From contig JAWBOW010000031.1 of the NCBI GenBank assembly GCA_038825775.1, forward strand, positions 1 through 11,155: 11,155 nucleotides of DNA. The letters are read 5' to 3'. Positions within the stretch are counted from its first letter, which is position 1; the number at the start of each line of letters is the position of its first letter. This document shows, piece after piece, positions 6,001 through 11,155 of this stretch. The notes under the pieces are model-generated. The model was not told the DNA's origin and did no database searches. It was given only the letters and a program-made list of their open reading frames with translations. This stretch comes from JAWBOW01 sp038825775 (GTDB lineage Archaea; Nanobdellota; Nanobdellia; Woesearchaeales; WAPY01). Both the position numbers and the translations under genes were made by a program.

Positions 6001-8400
6001 TTTGTGGCTTTCTTGTATTGATTTGAGATAGTTATGTAGGACGAGGGCTAGGTTTATGATTATGAAGTATATACCTATGGTTCTCATTAACCAGAGGAAT
6101 ATTTTGGTTGCGAATGTTAGTAATGTAGTTATAAGTAGTCTAAAATTGGTAAGTATTTGTAATCCTTTAATGAGGAAGTCTTTGAAGTTGGTTATGAAGT
6201 TGATTAGTGTTTTACCTATTTTATTATTCAATGCTCCTATTTTTATTAGTTCTGTTACTATGTTTGCGAATATTGTTGGTATATCTTTGAATAAGGTTAA
6301 GTTTCTGTAGAGGTATACTACTGTTGCGAGGATTACTGATATGGATGTTCCTAGGTATGAGAGTAGGATTAGGAAATCTCCTATGCTTTTTGTTGCTGTA
6401 CCTCCTATGAATAGTGTTATTGCTGTTAGTAGTGCACCCCATGTTGATGTTGTTGTGATTGTTATTTTAAGTAGTTCATTCATATCTTTGAATTTGAGTA
6501 TTAACATTGCTATTTTTTGTGCTAGATCTCCTATGAATTGTAGGCTTTTGACGAATTCTTTTTGTAGTATGATCAATGCGTCTTTGAGGTTTTTAATTTG
6601 TTGTGGTAGTGTACCTATTGTTTTTTCTGCTATGCCACTGTATTGTTCTAGGTATTTTATTACTGCTTGTCTGTTTTTATCTAGTGCTTCTGTGTTGCTA
6701 AGTATTAGTCTTCCACTTTTATCTAGTGCACCTCCAAATTTTGCTATGTTTTGGTTTGTTAGTCCTATGGAGTGTCTTAGGTTTTTGAAAGCTGTTGCGT
6801 CTCCTTCTAGTGCTCTTGCTATGTCGTCTGCTATTTGGCTTACTTTCAATCCAAATGCTGTTGCTGTGTCAATAGTTAGTTCGAATATTCTTTGATTTTC
6901 TAGTCCTATTGCTTTGAATTGTGTAAATGCTTCTGCTAGTTCTGTTGTTTCGTATACTGTTTCTACTGCCATTTTATTGAGTATATCTAGTATTCTTTCT
7001 CCTTGTAGTATATCTTTATCTAGGTTTGAGAATAGTGATGATAATCTTCTTTGTATTAGTAGTAGTTCTTCTGTGTTTTGTATTATTGAGTTAATGAAGT
7101 AGAGTATTGATCTTGATGTATTTATGAGGTTATTACCTATGGTACTTAGGCTAAAACCTACGAGGAATAATTTAAGAGAGAGGATATCTAGGAGGAATGT
7201 GAAGTTATCGAGTATATGTTCTACTTCTTGTAATTCATTTTTTTCTTCTTTTATTAGTTCTTTTTCTTTGTTTATTTCTCTGTTTTTATTTCTTGCTGTG
7301 TTATTTATCTCTTGGAATATTTTTTTACTTTCTTTTAGTAGTGCGTTTTCTTTTTCTATTGCTTTGATTACATAATCACTTGATTTTTTGAAAACATTGA
7401 GGCTTGTGTTGAGTAGTTTGTTTTCATTTTCTATTGCTTTTGCTATTGCTAATATTGATTCTGGTAATACTTTTTTTGTTGCTGTTATTGGCATTGTTCC
7501 TCTTGCTAGTATTTTGCTTTGTAGTTTTATTATGTCTTCTAGTATTTTTTTGATTTGGGTTATATGGTTTATTGTTTGTTTGTATACTGTATTGATTTTT
7601 CCTATTAAGTTTTTTTCTTCTTTTATGAGGTTTATTTCTTCTTTTATTTTTTCGTTTTTTTGTATTATTTTTTCTTTTATTTTGTCTATTGCTTGGGATT
7701 GTTGGTTTAGTAGTTTTTTTTCTCTTTCTATTCTTTTTTCTTTTGTTGTTTGTGTGGCTTGTTTAATTATTTCGGGTTTAAGTAATGGTTCTTGGAATAT
7801 TTTTTTGGTTTTTTCTGTTAGTTTTTCTGATAGGCTTGATAGTTTGTTTATTACTTTTGGAATTATGTTAATTGTTTTGGTTATGATTGTATTGAATCTT
7901 TCTGTTTTTTCTATTATTTTTTGTGTTATTTTTGATATTTCTTTATAAGCTGTGAGTATTTTATTTATTTTGTTTACTTTTTGTGTGAAGAGATTATTGC
8001 TTTTCCTAAGTATTAGGTATTCATCTTCTACTAGTTTTTTTTCTTCTTTTAGTTTTGGGTTTTTAGTTGAGATTACTTCTGCTATATCTTTGAATGTATC
8101 GAGTATTAATCCCAGTATTTGTCTTTCTTCTTCTGTTTTCTTTTTTCTCTTTTCTGTTTGTATGTTTTGTATATTTGCTATCTTATTTATTTCTGTTAGA
8201 TTTTGTTTAATTCTTTCATAGGTTTCTGGTGATATTGTTAATTCTTTTGATCTTCTTTTGCTTGTTATTTTACTAAGTTCTTTTTCTATGTCTGTTACTA
8301 AGTCTTTGAGTGTTCCTGGTACTTTTTTGAAAGTAACTAAGAAAGGTAATTTTGATTGTTCTATTTTTGTTTTTATGTTAAAGAATATATCGTGTTTCAT
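3034..8400 (-). CDS. Tail tape measure protein
   Basis: At 1788 residues this is the largest gene and has the classic tape measure layout. Residues 1-400 are long charged coiled coil. Hydrophobic helices lie near 402-440. A conserved tape measure core spans about 450-620, including ETTELAEAFTQFKAIGL, then IADDIARALEGDATAFKNLR and LPQQIKNLKDALIILQKEF. Hydrophobic membrane-like helices follow near 653-700 and 752-792. From about 800 to the end it is almost uninterrupted Glu/Lys/Ile coiled coil. Tape measures fill the tail tube, set its length and help DNA enter the cell; at about 1.5 angstrom per residue the tail would be near 270 nm. I see no peptidase or murein hydrolase motif. The start overlaps the upstream stop as ATGA, with no Shine-Dalgarno. 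Open antisense frames here come from biased codon use. Confidence 0.93.
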   Translation of the reverse strand: MKHDIFFNIKTKIEQSKLPFLVTFKKVPGTLKDLVTDIEKELSKITSKRRSKELTISPETYERIKQNLTEINKIANIQNIQTEKRKKKTEEERQILGLILDTFKDIAEVISTKNPKLKEEKKLVEDEYLILRKSNNLFTQKVNKINKILTAYKEISKITQKIIEKTERFNTIITKTINIIPKVINKLSSLSEKLTEKTKKIFQEPLLKPEIIKQATQTTKEKRIEREKKLLNQQSQAIDKIKEKIIQKNEKIKEEINLIKEEKNLIGKINTVYKQTINHITQIKKILEDIIKLQSKILARGTMPITATKKVLPESILAIAKAIENENKLLNTSLNVFKKSSDYVIKAIEKENALLKESKKIFQEINNTARNKNREINKEKELIKEEKNELQEVEHILDNFTFLLDILSLKLFLVGFSLSTIGNNLINTSRSILYFINSIIQNTEELLLIQRRLSSLFSNLDKDILQGERILDILNKMAVETVYETTELAEAFTQFKAIGLENQRIFELTIDTATAFGLKVSQIADDIARALEGDATAFKNLRHSIGLTNQNIAKFGGALDKSGRLILSNTEALDKNRQAVIKYLEQYSGIAEKTIGTLPQQIKNLKDALIILQKEFVKSLQFIGDLAQKIAMLILKFKDMNELLKITITTTSTWGALLTAITLFIGGTATKSIGDFLILLSYLGTSISVILATVVYLYRNLTLFKDIPTIFANIVTELIKIGALNNKIGKTLINFITNFKDFLIKGLQILTNFRLLITTLLTFATKIFLWLMRTIGIYFIIINLALVLHNYLKSIQESHKKISTYIEEQTKQYFQVLAAIKGISKEKIILVGLAEDFANKNKEVIDLLNIYNNRLEFTKELFEKTNFEAEQLLDLFFKINKTLLDINKNLTIESVKEFKNSIKTILSQAIELDYIKPKTNFIENFFGDSKKLEKELEKINEDLTKFVQELDIKTKGTSQELIKNLEENKIKVIQKLKEMEKEVIQAENEAFNKTMTFRNKKLKEMRLKELKEEIYQFEEKIKAIQETLRKYEKEAVEKVKEREKLYPIDLDPEEQKKFKEINERLAELSGMIFYLRKIEMKYHGLIERRHKEILSLTKEIDDLNKKIETFQDRIELIQKNFQNKIETTEQLFKKAIDEIHKQEMEYYKTLENIQRNITSYILKDLTSKAQKEIKDFITNFKKDLTSIKEINISDDIIKVRKNLEEINKTRQKLLDIEEKIKNTTDISKQNTLLLEYNNLLYKENELIKEQETLFKNITIKTQELIDNLKEMYKIQSLITKLKFIGIEDKEIDKIINKNINKLLQQIDKLKETEVIALFESLDLNIKQLNKEEIERILAYKKSSKEIKQTLKDIIQTEITVNEILDRFQTRIQELKPNQIFQEVNLLIKDTSKYLQNNLYLTQNEVKLIQKIIGLENLRIKLLEQINTKELKIKEAEEILSDLEKEISKENLDRFKLKDIELKYIQKIQNTLYSLPYLTDIYKQKIQDIIKEKQKEIKQIEEEIEDYKELARLLENIKISEKEISKLKIDTAKLRKAREEIKKEETEEKRIIFFSKAILEDIYQEALEKTKELMNKEIKNILQAQRIEVDIIQNLKELMRKGIKFNKEDIYNFWKEGKKIYKEFLLELKNKIDDLKKEIEEIFKEEETEKIPTELRKFYDIANKAIEIGKQAGNERLTKLGETLKRSITQQSIFSTPLKEPEEVFKQFGQSYQITLTKSIQEEINKLNTQIEENIKKASEDFLKSSEMFSDSVNKFDQTVQFLTNNLKTITPKPTHTNTNWILKQLLTP
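7297..7440 (-). repeat. Tandem 25-residue repeat within the tape measure protein
   Basis: Residues from 321 (KAIENENKLL...VF) and from 346 (KAIEKENALL...IF) are two adjacent copies of a 25-residue unit with the pattern KAIExENxLL-x2-S-x3-F. They lie in the N-terminal coiled coil, shortly before the first hydrophobic helices. Tape measures often change length by adding or losing such units; that link is inference here. Confidence 0.55.
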
Positions 8401-9347
8401 GTTATGAGTTTTTTAATTTCTATTTTTTCTTGGTTTTTCATTTTACTTTTTTGTATTTCTTGGTTTATAATTTTTATTATTTCTCTGTTTATTTTGAAGT
8501 AGTTAATATCTTCTCTAAGGTAGTTTCTTATTACTGATATGTTGAAGTATTTTATACCTTTTGATATTGATGTTATTATTGATTTTAGGTAATTTACATA
8601 GTTTCTAATTCCTTCTGTTTCGTATTTTTTTGGTAGTTTATTTAGTAGGTTTTTGATTAGTTTTTGTGTATTTTTATCGAGGAATTTTTCTAATTCTTTG
8701 AGTATTTTTTCTAGGATTATTCTTATATCTTCTTCTTTTATTTTTACTTTATTTAGTTCTTCTTCGAGGTTTATTTTTATTCTTCTTTTTTCTTTTATTG
8801 TGTAAAATTTATCTTTATTTTTATCACTACTAAGTTTTACTAGTATTTTTTTATTTTTCCCTTCTCCTATTATATCTATGTGATTGAATATTATTGGATA
8901 ATAATGTTTTTCGTATAGGTTTTTAATGTATTCTATTTTTCTACTGCTTCTTTCTACTAATTCTTTTTGTTCTGTAATTAGTTTATCTAATTCTTTATCT
9001 CCATATGTTATTATTGTGAATAAGTCTTTTATGGGAGTTTTTGTAATGTCTTGTGGTTTTATTTTTGGGTATAGGATATCGTATGTATATGTAAGTGCTG
9101 TGAAGGGTATTTTACCTGTATTCCATGAGTAGTTGTATATTAGGAATAATCTATTTCTTATGAATGGTGGTAAGTTTTTAACTGGTTTATTGAGGTTTGG
9201 GTTATATTTTCTGATTATGTTTCTTATGTTACGTCTTATTTCTTTGGCTAGGGGTGTTTTTCGTTGTGGGTAATTACGTGTCCAAGTTCTGAGGAAGTTA
9301 TCTTTTTTTTTATTGAGAAGATTGTTTATTATGTTTTTCCATTTCAT
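8397..9347 (-). CDS. Hypothetical basic protein between the candidate tail chaperone and the tape measure
   Basis: This 316-residue protein is not recognised. Its first ~60 residues are strongly basic (many Arg/Lys, RNYPQRKTPL at about 24-33). Residues about 60-100 form a compact aromatic segment (NYSWNTGKIPFTALTYTYDILYP), and the C-terminal half is Lys/Glu/Ile-rich helix. No catalytic motif or membrane segment is visible. The gene sits where many long-tailed phages carry the frameshifted extension of the tail assembly chaperone. Its ATG lies 38 bp inside the end of the 104-residue gene, has no Shine-Dalgarno, and is directly preceded in frame by TAG. It is therefore either started by termination-reinitiation or reached by a frameshift from upstream. 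Its stop overlaps the tape measure start as ATGA. Alternative roles are a tail accessory protein or a tape-measure chaperone. Confidence 0.75.
   Translation of the reverse strand: MKWKNIINNLLNKKKDNFLRTWTRNYPQRKTPLAKEIRRNIRNIIRKYNPNLNKPVKNLPPFIRNRLFLIYNYSWNTGKIPFTALTYTYDILYPKIKPQDITKTPIKDLFTIITYGDKELDKLITEQKELVERSSRKIEYIKNLYEKHYYPIIFNHIDIIGEGKNKKILVKLSSDKNKDKFYTIKEKRRIKINLEEELNKVKIKEEDIRIILEKILKELEKFLDKNTQKLIKNLLNKLPKKYETEGIRNYVNYLKSIITSISKGIKYFNISVIRNYLREDINYFKINREIIKIINQEIQKSKMKNQEKIEIKKLIT
9310..9347 (-). other. Gene overlap with a possible programmed frameshift site
   Basis: The 104- and 316-residue frames overlap for 38 bp, and the second frame is +1 (equivalently -2) relative to the first. 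On the minus strand the heptamer-like GGAAAAAC (9340-9333) is read GAA-AAA in the first frame. A -2 slip would let the Lys codon re-pair perfectly with AAA and continue as AAC. Nine A residues follow, but they overlap and extend past the first stop, so they cannot serve a slip before it. Reinitiation at the internal ATG is the simpler alternative. Confidence 0.35.
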
Positions 9348-9624
9348 CTATGTATTCTTTGAGTTGGTTTTGTTTGTCTGTAAGTTTTATACTTTGTTCT
9401 GCTAGGAATGTGTAGTCATCTATTTTTTTGAGTAGGTATTCGTATACATCTTTTTCTATGTATAGTGTTAGTATTTGATTTTGTAGTAATTCATAGAAGA
9501 CGTTTACATCGTCGAGGTTGGAGTGTTTTTTGAGTATTTTTATTATTTCCCAGAATTTTCTTTTTGGAGGTAATTTTTCGTCTATATTAACTATTTCTTC
9601 TATGATTAAGTCATTTATTTCCAT
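9310..9624 (-). CDS. Candidate tail assembly chaperone (short form)
   Basis: This 104-residue protein is mostly helical and acidic-to-neutral, with a Glu/Asp-rich start (MEINDLIIEEIVNIDEK) and a Gln/Lys-rich end. No sequence signature is decisive. The assignment rests on position. It lies between the tube protein and the tape measure, is small and helical, and its end overlaps the next gene out of frame. This is the usual setting of gpG-like chaperones that bind the tape measure during tail assembly. It is the only gene of the minus-strand late operon with a strong ribosome site (AAAGGAGG), consistent with high expression. The 152-residue gene just upstream is an alternative candidate for the same role. 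Confidence 0.5.
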   Translation of the reverse strand: MEINDLIIEEIVNIDEKLPPKRKFWEIIKILKKHSNLDDVNVFYELLQNQILTLYIEKDVYEYLLKKIDDYTFLAEQSIKLTDKQNQLKEYIDEMEKHNKQSSQ

Positions 9625-9625
9625 G

Positions 9626-10084
9626 TTAACCTCCTTTAATCTTTCTTTCTATTTCTTTGTTGATGTTGTTTATTTCATTGATAAGGTTTTCTAATTCTTT
9701 TATTGTTAGTTGTTTTATATCTTCTATAGTAAGTTTTATTTTGTTGTAGTTGAGGAATATTAATGTTTTAGTTAGTAGGTTATTTATGTCTGTGTTTGAT
9801 GTGAGTATTTTGTTTATTTCTTCTATTTCTTCTAGTAGGTGTGTTTCTCCTTGTGAGTATCTCTTTTTGTATTCTTCTCTTATTTTTATTAAGTCTTCTT
9901 TGCTTATTCCATGGTATTTACTTTTGTTTTCTTCTTTTTGTTCTACTAACATTTTAGTTGTTTCTGTTATAGAGAGATAGGGATAATATTTATTTCGAAT
10001 GTATTTCATAAATTCGAAAAGTTTCTTTTTGTTGTAATTTTGTTGCAAAAATTCATTTATTTCTGTTATTAATCCTATTTTCAT
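9626..10084 (-). CDS. Hypothetical helical tail-operon protein
   Basis: This 152-residue protein is not recognised. It appears almost entirely helical, with charged amphipathic stretches (for example residues about 45-75 and the Asn/Glu-rich C-terminus from about 115) and no membrane segment or cysteine motif. Its ATG overlaps the upstream stop as ATGA and has no Shine-Dalgarno, so translation is probably coupled. Its final codons (AAA-GGA-GGT-TAA) double as the ribosome site of the next gene. Position between tube protein and tape measure makes it a tail assembly factor. It could be one half of a chaperone pair with the 104-residue protein, but nothing in the sequence proves this. Confidence 0.72.
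   Translation of the reverse strand: MKIGLITEINEFLQQNYNKKKLFEFMKYIRNKYYPYLSITETTKMLVEQKEENKSKYHGISKEDLIKIREEYKKRYSQGETHLLEEIEEINKILTSNTDINNLLTKTLIFLNYNKIKLTIEDIKQLTIKELENLINEINNINKEIERKIKGG
9630..9637 (-). promoter_or_regulatory. Strong ribosome binding site for the candidate chaperone gene
   Basis: AAAGGAGG on the minus strand lies 5 nt before the ATG at 9624 and overlaps the last codons of the preceding gene. It is the only strong Shine-Dalgarno visible in the late operon within this window. Confidence 0.8.
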
Positions 10085-10488
10085 ATGTTTGTATTATTTT
10101 TGATTTCTGTTATATATTCTTCTAGATTAACCAGGTTGAGATTATTTCTTATTATTACATAATTCCATCTAAATTCAATGATATTTATTAAGTCTTCATC
10201 TATGAATTGGTTTGTTATATTTACTTCTATTTCTGTTGGTTGATATAGTTTTGTTAGTATTAGTGTTATGTATTCTATCATTACTATGATTTTTGTTATA
10301 TCGAAGTTTATATCATTTATGGCTATTGCTAGTAACATGTTGATTGAGAAAATATTGAGATTGACGTTACAATTTATTACTTCTATGTTTGCTGTTTTAT
10401 GGGATATAGGGATGTTATTGTCTGTAACTAGAATTATCCCTATATCCCTGAGATAATTGTCAAGTTCATTTAGTTTTAGATTAATCAT
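10081..10488 (-). CDS. Hypothetical Asn/Ile-rich tail-operon protein
   Basis: This 135-residue protein is not recognised. It is unlike its neighbours: very rich in Ile and Asn (24 Asn) with only five Lys, net acidic, and alternating hydrophobic stretches suggesting a beta-rich fold with one helical hydrophobic segment around residues 60-80. Its start forms a TAATG stop-start overlap with the tube gene and lacks a Shine-Dalgarno; its end overlaps the next gene as ATGA. Codons 14-30 contain a perfect 13-bp inverted repeat written with locally unusual codons (AGG, GGG, CCT, TCC). Position right after the tube gene would fit a tail terminator or tube-associated protein, but tail terminators usually come before the tube gene, so no role is assigned. 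Confidence 0.72.
   Translation of the reverse strand: MINLKLNELDNYLRDIGIILVTDNNIPISHKTANIEVINCNVNLNIFSINMLLAIAINDINFDITKIIVMIEYITLILTKLYQPTEIEVNITNQFIDEDLINIIEFRWNYVIIRNNLNLVNLEEYITEIKNNTNI
10401..10448. repeat. Perfect 13-bp inverted repeat in the 5' part of the 135-residue gene
   Basis: GGGATATAGGGAT (10401-10413) and ATCCCTATATCCC (10436-10448) are perfectly complementary across a 22-nt loop. The structure begins about 38 nt downstream of the gene's start codon. It is GC-richer than its surroundings and not followed by a T-run in either direction, so it is not an ordinary terminator. An mRNA hairpin or a protein-binding site are the main options. Confidence 0.75.
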
Positions 10489-11155
10489 TATGATGGCATA
10501 TTTTGTATTGCTTCGAAGTTAAATTGTGCTGCTATGATTTCTGGATTAGTGTTAGGTTCGTATGTATCTATTATTAGGTATTGTGGAGAGAATGTTGGAT
10601 CTAATGGAGATGTATTTGGGAATTCGGCTAGTGTTTGGAAGCTAACTTCTAGTTTTTGGAAGTCTTCACTAAACATTCCTACGGTTGGTGGTGTTTCTAT
10701 TACTAATGAGGGTAGGTATATTGCTGTTAGTTCTCCATTAACTACGTTTTTCCCTATTAATAACATTTTGTAAGGGAATCCTACTTTGGATATGTCTTGG
10801 AAAACTACTAGTCTATCTTTGCGTATTGATGTGTATCTTTGTATTGTAATGGTGTAGGGTGGTGTTCCTGGGAAAGCTGCTGCTGTTCTTTCTACGAAAG
10901 CTACTCCTTTTCTAATTCTTAATGCAAAATCGTTTGTTACGTTGTTGTTAGGGGTATCACTATCTAAAACTTGGAATGTTCCTGCAAGATCTGGTATTGA
11001 ATCGAGTATGTATATTGGGTTTGGGGATAATGAAGGTACTGATATAAAATCTGTTGTATTTACGTTGTTGTATGTTTGGTTTGTTATGTTTGTATTGTTT
11101 ACGAAGGTAGGTGTTTGTTGGAATAATATTTTTGATATATTTTCTACATCTGTTT
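10488..11155 (-). CDS. Probable major tail tube protein, 5' end outside window
   Basis: The frame is open from the window edge to the stop at 10488, giving at least 221 residues. No stop lies in frame upstream of the Met codon at 10766, which is therefore an internal methionine (YKMLLIG). The visible part is low in Lys and rich in Asn, Thr, Pro and hydrophobics, unlike the charged genes downstream, as expected for a beta-sheet virion protein. The end has the shape typical of tail tube subunits: a strand with GELTAIYLPSLVIETPP, then MFSEDFQKLEVSFQTLAEF, then a short tail. Tube subunits stack as hexameric rings around the tape measure. The position four genes upstream of the tape measure supports this. 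A baseplate or capsid protein is possible but less likely. The family call is by pattern only. Confidence 0.65.
   Translation of the reverse strand, partial: TDVENISKILFQQTPTFVNNTNITNQTYNNVNTTDFISVPSLSPNPIYILDSIPDLAGTFQVLDSDTPNNNVTNDFALRIRKGVAFVERTAAAFPGTPPYTITIQRYTSIRKDRLVVFQDISKVGFPYKMLLIGKNVVNGELTAIYLPSLVIETPPTVGMFSEDFQKLEVSFQTLAEFPNTSPLDPTFSPQYLIIDTYEPNTNPEIIAAQFNFEAIQNMPS

Noticed and set aside
6224..6442. Minus-strand 72-codon open frame rich in Asn, Arg and Thr
   Set aside because: It is an alternative frame within the tape measure gene with no ribosome site and atypical composition.
3569..8221. Many open frames of 60-190 codons on the plus strand
   Set aside because: They lie antisense to the tape measure gene, are Ser/Phe/Ile-rich as expected from reading Glu/Lys/Ile codons backwards, and lack ribosome sites.
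9303..9311. Run of nine A residues on the minus strand as a -1 slippery site
   Set aside because: It overlaps and follows the stop of the 104-residue gene, and the required shift is +1 or -2, not -1, so it cannot explain a switch into the next frame.

Overview
This window looks like part of the genome of a long-tailed double-stranded DNA virus (Caudoviricetes) or a closely related provirus. It is very AT-rich. Proteins are dominated by Ile, Lys, Glu and Asn, Arg is written almost only as AGA/AGG, and Ile is largely ATA. Together with an archaeal-type Hjc resolvase, this suggests a thermophilic bacterial or archaeal host, but the host cannot be named from the sequence. Standard stop codons are used, and genes fill almost every base.

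Layout, left to right. (1) Positions 1-1980, plus strand: three small genes of unknown function followed by a RecA-fold, RepA/AAA_25-like ATPase. They form one tight operon, and the three internal starts have clear GGAGG-type ribosome sites. (2) Positions 1903-2998, minus strand: two PD-(D/E)xK nucleases overlapping by 8 bp. One is an Hjc-like Holliday junction resolvase, the other a Cas4-like nuclease with four cysteines placed for an iron-sulphur cluster. The resolvase gene runs 78 bp tail-to-tail into the ATPase gene. (3) Positions 3034-11155, minus strand: a tail morphogenesis operon read from right to left. Its order is a probable major tail tube protein (5' end outside the window), an Asn/Ile-rich 135-residue protein, a helical 152-residue protein, a 104-residue candidate tail assembly chaperone, a basic 316-residue protein of unknown function, and a 1788-residue tape measure protein.

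Working model: the tube, candidate chaperone and tape measure genes build a long tail. Residue count and the usual 1.5 angstrom per residue suggest roughly 270 nm. The ATPase and the two nucleases would handle replication and recombination of the viral genome. The late genes are joined mostly by stop-start overlaps without Shine-Dalgarno sites, so translation is probably coupled.

The best leads are a perfect 13-bp inverted repeat near the start of the 135-residue gene, encoded with locally unusual codons; a 38-bp overlap between the 104- and 316-residue genes with a possible -2 slip site; the Cas4-like/Hjc-like nuclease pair; and a hairpin inside the convergent gene overlap. No tRNA, rRNA, CRISPR array, insertion sequence or complete promoter was recognised. 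The only non-coding gap above a few bases is 35 bp (2999-3033).
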